In this document: positions 28,876-36,718 of the stretch, piece by piece
Position numbering within the stretch: the stretch's first letter is position 1
Layout: every line of letters starts with the position of its first letter
Source of the DNA: an uncultured Archangium sp.
Lineage (GTDB): Bacteria; Myxococcota; Myxococcia; Myxococcales; Myxococcaceae
Length of the DNA stretch: 64,000 nucleotides
Direction of reading: 5' to 3'
NCBI GenBank assembly: GCA_903905455.1
Contig: CAIVGN010000130.1
Span: 1-64,000, forward strand
The notes under the pieces: model-generated
Databases searched by the model: none
Told to the model about the DNA's origin: nothing
The model's input: only the letters and a program-made list of their open reading frames with translations
Position numbers and translations under genes: made by a program

Positions 28876-29409
28876 TCAGCGCAGCATCTCCCGCACCGCG
28901 TGACCCAGCTGGGGGAGGATCAACTGCTCGAGGGCCAGGCCCACGGCCTTCGGGCTGCCGGGGAGCACGAAGACCAGCGCGCCCTGCACCACGCCCGCCG
29001 TCGCGCGCGAGAGCCACGCGGCGCTGCCCACCTGTTGGAACGAGAGGGCCCGGAAGAGCTCGCCGAAGCCCTCGAGGTGCTTCTCGAACTTCGGGGCGAG
29101 GGTCTCCACCGTCACGTCGCGACGGCCCACGCCCGTGCCACCGGTGAAGACCACGCAGCGGGCGCCGTGCGCGAGCGCGTGCTCGAGGGCATGGGCGATC
29201 TCGTGCGCGTCGTCCTTGACCAGCTCGCTGCCCACCAGCGAGTGCCCCGCGGCCAGCAGGAGCTTCTTGGCCAGCGCCCCGCCCTCGTCCGTGGACGCGC
29301 TGCGCGAGTCGGAGCAGGTCACCACCCAGGTCGCCACCGCCGACTCGTCGTGGCCGTGGTGGTGATCGTGCTCAGCGTCGTAATGGTGATCGTGTCCTTC
29401 GTGCGCCAT
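28876..29409 (-). CDS. moaB: MoaB/MogA-type molybdenum cofactor protein with His-rich N terminus
   Basis: MoaB/MogA proteins bind molybdopterin and act in molybdenum cofactor synthesis. Residues about 25-177 carry the fold, with WVVTCSDSRSASTDEGG, the VFTGGTGVGRRDVT loop (usually TGGTG) and VFVLPGSPKAVGLALEQL. The first 22 residues hold nine histidines plus Asp/Glu (MAHEGHDHHYDAEHDHHHGHDE), an addition not needed for the fold and a likely metal-binding tail. It lies 3 bp after the Rieske gene, in the same direction. Confidence 0.87.
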   Translation of the reverse strand: MAHEGHDHHYDAEHDHHHGHDESAVATWVVTCSDSRSASTDEGGALAKKLLLAAGHSLVGSELVKDDAHEIAHALEHALAHGARCVVFTGGTGVGRRDVTVETLAPKFEKHLEGFGELFRALSFQQVGSAAWLSRATAGVVQGALVFVLPGSPKAVGLALEQLILPQLGHAVREMLR

Positions 29410-29412
29410 GCA

Positions 29413-29739
29413 TCACTCCGTGGGGAAGCCGACCACGAGCAACTGGCCGTCCTGCACTTCAGTCTGAAACGTGGGCTGGTCGTCGGCGACGCCCGGCGAG
29501 GTGACGTTCTTGCCGCTGTCGAGATCGAAGCCGACCTCGTGGCAGGGGCAGACCACCATGTTCCGCTCGAGACGGCCCCCAGAGAGCAGGCAGCCCGCGT
29601 GGTTGCACCAGTCGTCGAGGGCCTTGAACTTGCCGCCCACGCACGCCACCAGCACGTTGCGCTTGCCCACCGCGTACCCGCGCAGCTCGCCCTCCACCAG
29701 GTCGGCCGCGCCCAGCTTGATCCGCTTTGCGTCGCTCAC
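29413..29739 (-). CDS. Rieske-type [2Fe-2S] ferredoxin protein
   Basis: The 108-residue soluble Rieske protein resembles the ferredoxin components of dioxygenases and the small NirD-type proteins. Cluster ligands are in CNHAGC (Cys45 and His47) and CPCHEVGFDL (Cys64 and His67). It starts at a GTG. No oxygenase or nitrite reductase lies nearby, so its partner is unknown. It probably shares a transcript with moaB. Confidence 0.88.
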   Translation of the reverse strand: MSDAKRIKLGAADLVEGELRGYAVGKRNVLVACVGGKFKALDDWCNHAGCLLSGGRLERNMVVCPCHEVGFDLDSGKNVTSPGVADDQPTFQTEVQDGQLLVVGFPTE

Positions 29740-29780
29740 GGGGGCTCCACCTACCGCACTTCTGCCGCTATGAGGGTGCC

Positions 29781-31574
29781 ATGACGCCCGTCGACAAGAG
29801 CACCGTGGTCAAGGCGCTGCATGACATGAGCGCGTACCTGCAGATCAAGGGCGAGAACGCGTTCAAGACGCGCGCCTACGAGCTCGCCGCCGAGCGGATC
29901 TCCAGCCTGACCGAAGACCTGGCGGTGCTCGTCGCCGAGAAGCGCCTCACCACGCTGCCGGGCATCGGGGAGGGACTGGCCTCGAAGATCGAGGACCTGG
30001 TCACCCACGGCAAGATGGCCGCGCTCGAGGAGCTCAAGGCCGCGTACCCCCCGAAGATCCTCGAGCTGATGACCGTGCAGGACCTGGGGCCCAAGAAGGC
30101 CAAGGCGCTCTTCGAGCAGCTGGGCGTGGGATCGATCGACGAGCTGGAGAAGGCCTGCCAGGACGGACGGGTGCAGGCGCTCAAGGGCTTCGGGAAGAAG
30201 ACCGAGGAGAAGCTGCTGGCGGGCATCGCGCTGGCGCGGCGGACCATGGCGGCCGGCGGTCGCAAGCGCCTGGGAGACGTGGAGGACCAGGCCCAGGCGG
30301 TGCTCGCGTGGGTGAAGCAGGCGCCGGGGGTGATCCGCGCGGAGCTCGGGGGCTCGGTGCGCCGCATGCGCGAGACCGTGGCCGACGTGGACGTCATCGC
30401 CAGCGCGCCCGACGCCGCGGCCGTCTTCAAGCACTTCCTCACCTTCCCGCAGATCGCCCAGACCATCGGGTCGGGAGAGTCGAAGACCTCGGTGCGGCTC
30501 AAGGAGACGGACCTCCAGGTCGACTTCCGCGTGCTGCCCGACGAAGACTTCGCCTCGGCGCTGCATCACTTCACCGGCTCGAAGGCCCACCACATCAAGC
30601 TGCGCGGGCTGGCCCAGGACAAGGGGCTGACCATCTCCGAGTGGGGCGTGTTCCGCATGGGGGGCAAGAGCGAGACCCCGGCGAAGAAGGGCAAGGCGAA
30701 GCACGAGGGCGCCGAGGAAAAACTCCCCATCGTGGAGGAGAAGGATCTCTACGCGCTGCTGGGCATGCAGTTCGTGCCGCCCGAGCTGAGAGAAGACTGG
30801 GGGGAGATCGAGGCCGCGCTCGCCCAGACGCTACCCAGGGACCTCGTCACCCTGGGTGACATCCGCGGCAACGTGCACGCCCACACCACCTGGAGCGATG
30901 GGCGCGACTCGCTCGAGGCCATGGCGCTGGCGGCCAAAGCCCTGGGGTACACCTACCTCACCATCACCGAGCACTCGCAGAGCGCGAACTACGCCGGGGG
31001 CCTCAAGCTCGACCGCATGAAGGCCCAGTGGGACGAGATCGACGCGGTGCAGGAGAAGGTGAAGGGCTTGACGCTGCTCAAGGGCATCGAGAGCGACATC
31101 CTCGAGGACGGCTCGCTGGACTACCCCGACGCGGTGCTCGAGCAGCTCGACGTGGTCATCGGCTCGATCCACCAGCGGTACTCGCAAGACGAAGACGCGA
31201 CGACCAAGCGCGTGCTGCGCGCCTTCGACAACCCCCACCTGCACATCTGGGGTCACCCCTCGGGGCGGCTGCTGCTCAAGCGGGAGGCGGTGCCCCTGCG
31301 CATCGAGGAGATCCTCGACAAGGCCGCGAAGAAGGGGATCACCATCGAGGTCAACGGGTGCCCCGAGCGCATGGATCTCTCGGCCGAGAACGTGCGCAAG
31401 GCCCTCGAGCGCGGGATCAAGCTGGTGCTCAGCACCGACGCCCACTCGGTGGGGGAGCTCAAGACCCACCTCCCCTACGCGGTCGCCACGGCGCGCCGGG
31501 GTTGGGCCCGAACCGGGGACGTGGTCAACACGAAGGACGTGAAGGGTTTCCGCGCCGCGATCCAGCGGGGATGA
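29781..31574 (+). CDS. polX: DNA polymerase/3'-5' exonuclease PolX
   Basis: PolX is a repair polymerase with a PHP nuclease domain. The 597-residue protein has N-terminal helix-hairpin-helix motifs (TTLPGIGEGLASKI and TVQDLGPKKAKAL), and a polymerase palm with GGSVRRMRETVADVDVIAS carrying the catalytic aspartates. A lysine-rich linker follows at about 305-325, then a C-terminal PHP domain (about 360-597) with HAHTTWSDG, TITEHSQS, KGIESDI and STDAHSV as metal ligands. The ATG at 29781 fits the start of the conserved sequence. It is transcribed alone, rightward. Confidence 0.93.
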   Translation: MTPVDKSTVVKALHDMSAYLQIKGENAFKTRAYELAAERISSLTEDLAVLVAEKRLTTLPGIGEGLASKIEDLVTHGKMAALEELKAAYPPKILELMTVQDLGPKKAKALFEQLGVGSIDELEKACQDGRVQALKGFGKKTEEKLLAGIALARRTMAAGGRKRLGDVEDQAQAVLAWVKQAPGVIRAELGGSVRRMRETVADVDVIASAPDAAAVFKHFLTFPQIAQTIGSGESKTSVRLKETDLQVDFRVLPDEDFASALHHFTGSKAHHIKLRGLAQDKGLTISEWGVFRMGGKSETPAKKGKAKHEGAEEKLPIVEEKDLYALLGMQFVPPELREDWGEIEAALAQTLPRDLVTLGDIRGNVHAHTTWSDGRDSLEAMALAAKALGYTYLTITEHSQSANYAGGLKLDRMKAQWDEIDAVQEKVKGLTLLKGIESDILEDGSLDYPDAVLEQLDVVIGSIHQRYSQDEDATTKRVLRAFDNPHLHIWGHPSGRLLLKREAVPLRIEEILDKAAKKGITIEVNGCPERMDLSAENVRKALERGIKLVLSTDAHSVGELKTHLPYAVATARRGWARTGDVVNTKDVKGFRAAIQRG

Positions 31575-31628
31575 GCGCATTTCATCCGTATCGCGCGCGG
31601 CCAGTCGTCTAGAGTCGCGAAGGGCAAA

Positions 31629-33473
31629 ATGACGACGCAGACGGGCGACTCAATCGTGGGCTCGATCCTCGGATCCTTCAAGATCACGAAGGTGATCGGG
31701 CGGGGTGGGATGGGGACCGTCTATCTCGGTGAGCACACCGTGATCGGCAGCCGCGTCGCGATCAAGGTGTTGCAGGAGAAGCTCGCGGCCGATGAAGGGT
31801 TGGTGGCCCGGTTCTATGCCGAGGCCCGCGCGGTCAACCTCATCGGCCACGAGAACATCGTCAACATCTTCGACATGAACGTGGTTCCGCCGAACCGCTA
31901 CTACCTCGTGATGGAGTACCTCGAGGGCAAGCCCCTCAACTACATCATGACGCAGCCGGTGCCCGCGGCCGTGTCCATCCCCATCCTCATCCAGGTCTGT
32001 GACGCGCTGCAGGCCGCGCACAACGCGGGCATCGTTCACCGCGATCTGAAGCCGGAGAACATCTTCCTCATCAAGCGCGGGCGCGCCGACAACTTCGTCA
32101 AGGTGCTCGACTTCGGCCTCGCCAAGCTGCTCGACCCCGAGCGCAGCGGCACCAACACCGCGGTGGGGCTGATCGTCGGGACGCCCGAGTTCATGTCGCC
32201 GGAGCAGGCGAACTCGGCGCCGGTCGATGGGCGCAGTGACGTGTACTCGCTGGGCTGCATCGCCTGGCTGCTGGCGACCGGGCGGCTGCCGTTCCCCCAG
32301 CGTGGGTTGACCGACCTGCTGGTGGCGCACCGCAGCCAGAACCCGAAGCCCGCGCACGAGGTGAACCCCAGCGTCTCCCGGGCCTGGGGCGAGGCCATCG
32401 AGAAGTCGATGCAGAAGGTCCCCGGCGAGCGTTTCCAGAGCGCCGCGGAGTTCGCGACGGCGCTCGAGAAGGCGCTGCACAGCAGCTCCGGCCCGGCCGC
32501 GGTGCTGGTCACCCCGCCCGCCCCTCCGCCTGCGCCGCCGAAGCCCGTGCCCGCGCCAGTGGCCCCCGCCGCGAGCATCGCGCCGCAGCCGCAGCCCCGG
32601 CACACGGCCCGCTTCGACGCCGTGGTCGCGCGCATCGACGGCACGGTGGTGGGCACGATGCAGTGCAACGACATCTCCAAGGGGGGCATGTTCCTCTCGA
32701 CCACCGGCGCGCTGCCCTCGGTGTTCTCGCGGGTGAAGATCACCCTGCCCTCGGCCGGCAACCTCGACCTGCTCGCCGAGGTGGTGCGCCACGTGCCGGC
32801 CGACCAGGCGAAGGCGTGGAGCATGTCGCCAGGGTTCGGGGTGCAGTTCATCGACCTCACGCCCTCGCTGCGCGAAGACTTGAACCGCATCGTGCAGGGG
32901 CTGCCGGTGCAGCCCAAGCCGCCGGTGACCACGGCCGAGACCCAGAGCATCGACGCGCTGATCGCCAAGTACCGCGATCGCATCAACGGCGATCACTACA
33001 TCGTGCTCGCGCTGCAGCCGGTCGCCTCGATGGAAGAGATCCGCGCCCGCTGCGCCGAGGCCATCGGGCAGCTGTCGGACCTGATCAAGAAGCCGCTCAA
33101 GCCCACCGAGAGCGCGCAGCTCGAGGCGGCGCTGGCCCGCGTTCGCGCCGCTCGCGACGCGCTGAGCAACCCGGGGCCTCGGGCCCGCTTCGACGCCAAC
33201 CGCGGCAACTGGAAGGGCGTCGCCCGCTGCATTCTCGGGGGCCTGGGCCCGCTCGACCTGGAGCGCCTGCGCCAGGAGTACCTCGTGGAGCACCCCAGCG
33301 CGGCAGGCTCGGCGCACGTGAAGTTCCTCGCCTCCAAGGGCTACGAGCAGAAGGGGCAGCACAAGGAAGCCCTCGAGGCCTGCGAGAGCGCCCTGCAGAT
33401 CGACCCGCTCAACATGCAGCTGCACCAGCGTCACGCGATGCTGAAGAAGCAGCTCGAGCCCGCGCGCACCTGA
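31629..33473 (+). CDS. Ser/Thr protein kinase fused to PilZ and J-like/TPR region
   Basis: The 614-residue cytosolic kinase has a Hanks-type domain at 17-285: glycine loop GRGGMGTVY (24-32), Lys46, HRDLKPEN (His137, Asp139) and DFG (161-163), so all catalytic residues are present. A Pro/Ala linker at about 290-325 follows. Then comes a PilZ-like domain (about 328-430) with DISKGGMFLST and PGFGVQF; the family often binds cyclic-di-GMP, but the RxxxR motif is not clear. Residues about 455-530 resemble a degenerate J domain without HPD, and the end is TPR-like. Kinases of this type are common in myxobacteria. The following protease gene starts 1 bp after its stop. Confidence 0.85.
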   Translation: MTTQTGDSIVGSILGSFKITKVIGRGGMGTVYLGEHTVIGSRVAIKVLQEKLAADEGLVARFYAEARAVNLIGHENIVNIFDMNVVPPNRYYLVMEYLEGKPLNYIMTQPVPAAVSIPILIQVCDALQAAHNAGIVHRDLKPENIFLIKRGRADNFVKVLDFGLAKLLDPERSGTNTAVGLIVGTPEFMSPEQANSAPVDGRSDVYSLGCIAWLLATGRLPFPQRGLTDLLVAHRSQNPKPAHEVNPSVSRAWGEAIEKSMQKVPGERFQSAAEFATALEKALHSSSGPAAVLVTPPAPPPAPPKPVPAPVAPAASIAPQPQPRHTARFDAVVARIDGTVVGTMQCNDISKGGMFLSTTGALPSVFSRVKITLPSAGNLDLLAEVVRHVPADQAKAWSMSPGFGVQFIDLTPSLREDLNRIVQGLPVQPKPPVTTAETQSIDALIAKYRDRINGDHYIVLALQPVASMEEIRARCAEAIGQLSDLIKKPLKPTESAQLEAALARVRAARDALSNPGPRARFDANRGNWKGVARCILGGLGPLDLERLRQEYLVEHPSAAGSAHVKFLASKGYEQKGQHKEALEACESALQIDPLNMQLHQRHAMLKKQLEPART

Positions 33474-33474
33474 C

Positions 33475-34197
33475 GTGGAGCCCCTGATCCGACCGGGCTG
33501 GCTGCCGAAGCGCGCCGCGTCCGAGGCCCTCTTCATCTGGGCGCTGTGCTTCGGAGCGGTGGTGCTGGCGTTCCTGGTGTGGCGGCCCGCCGCGAAGATC
33601 ATCGCCACCGTCGGGTTTCTCTACCTGCCCCTGGTGGCGGTGCAGCACCGGGGCGAAGACTGGCCCGACTACGGGCTCTCGACGCGGCAGCTGGGCAAGG
33701 ACGTGCGCTTCTTCCTGGCCACGTCGGCCGTGGTCTTCCCGCTCTTCATCGCCGGGTTCCTCGCGTTCACCTGGCTGTGGCCGCAGCTGCCCGCCGACTG
33801 GGTGCGCGCCCTGACGCCGTACACGGGGGCGCCGCACTTCGAGTTTCGCCTGCCCGATCGCTTCACCGAGTGGGTGATCGACGACGTGTTCGTGGTGGCC
33901 CTGCCCGAGGAGTTCTTCTACCGCGGCTACCTCCAGACCCGGCTGCGCGACGCCTGGCCGCGGGGCCGGTTGCTCTTCGGCGCGCGCCTGGGGCCGGCGT
34001 TCTGGGTGACGGCGATCCTCTTCGCGCTGGGGCACCTGGCGATCTTCCAGGTGTGGCGCCTGGGCGTGTTCTTCCCGGCGCTGCTCTTCGGGTGGATGCG
34101 GGAGCGCAGCAACTCGGTGGTCGCCCCGGCGCTGTTTCACGCGGCGGCGAACCTGTTGATCAAGGTGCTCGACGCCAGCTTCTTTGGTCGCCTCTGA
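33475..34197 (+). CDS. CPBP-family intramembrane glutamic endopeptidase, possible myxosortase
   Basis: The 240-residue protein has about six to seven membrane helices and the CAAX/CPBP catalytic motifs. These are Glu-Glu-x-x-x-Arg in LPEEFFYRGYLQTR (about 142-155), FALGHLAIFQ with a conserved His, and VVAPALFHAAANL near the end. CPBP relatives called myxosortases are proposed to process MYXO-CTERM tails; since the amidase at 5475-8246 has such a tail, this is a candidate, but other roles are equally possible. It starts at a GTG 1 bp after the kinase gene, so they are co-transcribed. Confidence 0.8.
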   Translation: MEPLIRPGWLPKRAASEALFIWALCFGAVVLAFLVWRPAAKIIATVGFLYLPLVAVQHRGEDWPDYGLSTRQLGKDVRFFLATSAVVFPLFIAGFLAFTWLWPQLPADWVRALTPYTGAPHFEFRLPDRFTEWVIDDVFVVALPEEFFYRGYLQTRLRDAWPRGRLLFGARLGPAFWVTAILFALGHLAIFQVWRLGVFFPALLFGWMRERSNSVVAPALFHAAANLLIKVLDASFFGRL

Positions 34198-35001
34198 CTA
34201 CTTGATGGTGACGGCGAGCCGGCGATCGACGGCCAGCGTGGCGCCCTCGGGCAGCGGCACCCACCCCTCGGCGTTGACCGAGGCCACCGCCACGGAGCGC
34301 CGCCGGCGGTGATCGCGCACCAGCGCATCGCCCTCGGGCGAGTGGGCCGTCAGCGCATGCCGGGCGCACTCCGCCTGGCCCTCGAGGAGCAGGTACGAGA
34401 GGGACTGGCCTCCGCGCCGGGTGGCGACGACCACCTTGCCGTTGCTCGCCACCAGGGCAAAGCCGGGCCGGGTCGTCACGCCCACGGCCCCCGAGACCTG
34501 GTCGACGGCCCGGGCACACTCGGCGAGCCGGGCCGCCGCGAGCGGGGCCTCGAGCTGGGCGTCTTCCATGCGACCCATGGCGCGGAGCTCGGCGAGGAAG
34601 CGCGCGAAGGCCGCCTCTTCCCAGGTGGACCCCTGCACCGCGTGTTGGAGGAACTCGGGCAGCTCTTCCCAGAGGCGCTCGCGCACCTGCTCGGGCTTCT
34701 CGAGGGTGCCCGCCGCCGCGAAGAGCCACTGGCGAAACCGGAAAGGCTGGGCGCCGTTCTCGACGGTCTGGCCCACGCCCAGCAGCCGGCTGGCGAGCAT
34801 CACCACCTCCGAGTCGGGCGCTTCCCAGGCCTCGGCCCCGAGGGCGTCGGCGCCATGGCGCTGTTGGACCACCTGACCGTCCTGCCAGCCCCCGACGCCG
34901 ACCACGGACCCGGGCTCCGGGGGCAGGCCGGCGCGAACCCGGTCCAGCTCGCAGCGAACCAGGGCGGCGTCGTGGGTGATGAGGGCGAGCACGTGAGACA
35001 T
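34198..35001 (-). CDS. Class II glutamine amidotransferase-like protein lacking the N-terminal Cys
   Basis: The 267-residue protein has the overall pattern of class II (Ntn-type) amidotransferases. It shows an N-terminal strand LALITHDA, GVGGWQDGQVVQQRHG (compare DGWGI in the family), FRFRQWLFAAAGTLE (compare RFAHNGTL) and a helical middle. The expected catalytic Cys2 is Ser (MSHV), so glutamine hydrolysis is unlikely unless the Met-Ser start is processed and Ser serves. It may be a pseudoenzyme. It faces the CPBP gene tail to tail with no spacing. Confidence 0.6.
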   Translation of the reverse strand: MSHVLALITHDAALVRCELDRVRAGLPPEPGSVVGVGGWQDGQVVQQRHGADALGAEAWEAPDSEVVMLASRLLGVGQTVENGAQPFRFRQWLFAAAGTLEKPEQVRERLWEELPEFLQHAVQGSTWEEAAFARFLAELRAMGRMEDAQLEAPLAAARLAECARAVDQVSGAVGVTTRPGFALVASNGKVVVATRRGGQSLSYLLLEGQAECARHALTAHSPEGDALVRDHRRRRSVAVASVNAEGWVPLPEGATLAVDRRLAVTIK

Positions 35002-35111
35002 CGGACACTCCCTTAACCGGCCGAACCCAGCCTCTCAACACGGCGAGGGTCGCGCCACCTCCCCTGACGGGAAGTGAGCGAACGGAAAGGAAACACGGTA
35101 CCTTTCGGCCC

Positions 35112-36707
35112 ATGTCCGAAATCGCGGTCGGTATCGACCTGGGCACTTCTTATTCGTGTGTTTCTGCGGTCATCGATGGCCAGCCAACGGTGATCCCCAA
35201 TGAGTGGGGCGAGCTGACGCACGCGTCTTGTGTCTCGTTCCTCGAAGACGGCAGCGTGCTCGTGGGCAACGCCGCCAAGAAGAACATCATCACCAACGCC
35301 GAGAACACGGTGTACTCGGCCAAGCGCCTCATCGGCCGCTTCTTCTTCTCTGACGAGGTGAAGAAGGCGACGACGGTGATGCCGTACACCATCGTCGAGG
35401 GTCCGAATAACTCGGTGCGCATCCAGGCGCGGGGCAAGACGTACTCGCTGCCCGAGATCTCGGCGCTGGTGCTCAAGGAGCTCAAGGCCATCGCCGAGAG
35501 CTACCTGGGCCAGCCGGTCACCAAGGCGGTGGTGACGGTGCCCGCGTACTTCAACGACAACCAGCGCCAGGCCACGAAGGATGCGGGCCGCATCGCCGGC
35601 CTCGACATCTTGCGCATCTTGAACGAGCCCACGGCGGCGGCGCTCGCCTACGGCTTCGGCAAGGACGTCAACCAGCGCGTCGCCGTCTACGACCTGGGCG
35701 GCGGGACCTTCGACGTCTCGGTGCTGGAGATCGGCAAGGACGTCTTCGAGGTGCTCTCGACGGCCGGCGACACGTACCTGGGCGGCGACGACTTCGACGA
35801 CCGCATCATGAACTGGCTCGCCGAAGACTTCATGGCGCGCACCAAGCTCGACCTGCGCCAGAACCGCTTCTGCCTGCAGATGCTCAAGGAGGCCTCTGAG
35901 CGCGCGAAGATCGAAGTCGGCCAGAACGGCGTCGCCGACATCCTGTGCCCCGGCATCTGCCAGGACACCAACGGCCAGGTGCTCGACCTGGAGGCCCGGC
36001 TCACGGCGGACCAGTTCAACCGAATGGTGATGGACCTGGTGCAGGGCACCTTCAAGGTGACCGACGAGTCGCTCCAGAGCGCGCGCATGACGGTGGCCGA
36101 CGTCGACGCGGTGATCCTCGTCGGCGGGCCCACGCGGCTGCCGATCATCCGCAACTCGGTGCAGCACTACTTCCAGAAGTCGGTGATGGAAGGCGTCGAC
36201 CCCGACCAGGTGGTCTCGCTGGGCGCCGCGCTGCAGGCGCACGCGCTGCTCGACAAGGCGACGGAGACGTTCCTCGTGGACGTCACCCCGCTGTCGCTGC
36301 GCATCGGCACGGTGGGCGGCTTCACCGAGAAGATCATCGAGAAGAACACCCCCATTCCCATCGAGAAGTCGAAGAGCTTCACCACCAGCCGCGACGGCCA
36401 GGACAAGGTGAAGATCCGCGTGTACCAGGGCGAGTCGAACCGCGCCGACGAGTGCGAGCTGCTGGGCGAGTTCGAGTTCTCGGGCTTCCGCATCGCCTAC
36501 CGCGGCGACGTGAAGATCGACGTGACCTTCGAGATCGACTCCAACGGCATCGTCAACGTGTTGGCCGCCGACCAGGAGACGGGGCAGCGCACCTCCACGA
36601 CGATCAGCCTCTCGTCGGGCCTGTCCGAGGGCGACATCCAGAAGTCGATGCAGAACAACCGCCAGACGCAGCTGGCCAACCACAAGGATCTCCCCGCCGC
36701 GAGGTGA
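35112..36707 (+). CDS. Hsp70 (DnaK) paralogue without C-terminal lid
   Basis: The 531-residue Hsp70 has intact ATPase motifs (GIDLGTSYSC at 7-16, AVVTVPAYFNDNQRQATKDAG, VYDLGGGTFDVSVLEIG, ILVGGPTRLP) and a substrate-binding beta domain with LSLRIGTVGGFTEKIIEKN. It stops about 105 residues short of E. coli DnaK (638), ending shortly after ISLSSGLSEGDIQ, so the helical lid is almost wholly missing. The housekeeping dnaK-grpE pair is not here. The next gene encodes a J protein, 11 bp on, suggesting a dedicated chaperone pair. Myxobacterial DnaK paralogues such as SglK and StkA affect motility and exopolysaccharide; orthology is not shown here. Confidence 0.88.
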   Translation: MSEIAVGIDLGTSYSCVSAVIDGQPTVIPNEWGELTHASCVSFLEDGSVLVGNAAKKNIITNAENTVYSAKRLIGRFFFSDEVKKATTVMPYTIVEGPNNSVRIQARGKTYSLPEISALVLKELKAIAESYLGQPVTKAVVTVPAYFNDNQRQATKDAGRIAGLDILRILNEPTAAALAYGFGKDVNQRVAVYDLGGGTFDVSVLEIGKDVFEVLSTAGDTYLGGDDFDDRIMNWLAEDFMARTKLDLRQNRFCLQMLKEASERAKIEVGQNGVADILCPGICQDTNGQVLDLEARLTADQFNRMVMDLVQGTFKVTDESLQSARMTVADVDAVILVGGPTRLPIIRNSVQHYFQKSVMEGVDPDQVVSLGAALQAHALLDKATETFLVDVTPLSLRIGTVGGFTEKIIEKNTPIPIEKSKSFTTSRDGQDKVKIRVYQGESNRADECELLGEFEFSGFRIAYRGDVKIDVTFEIDSNGIVNVLAADQETGQRTSTTISLSSGLSEGDIQKSMQNNRQTQLANHKDLPAAR

Positions 36708-36718
36708 GGCGCTGAACG

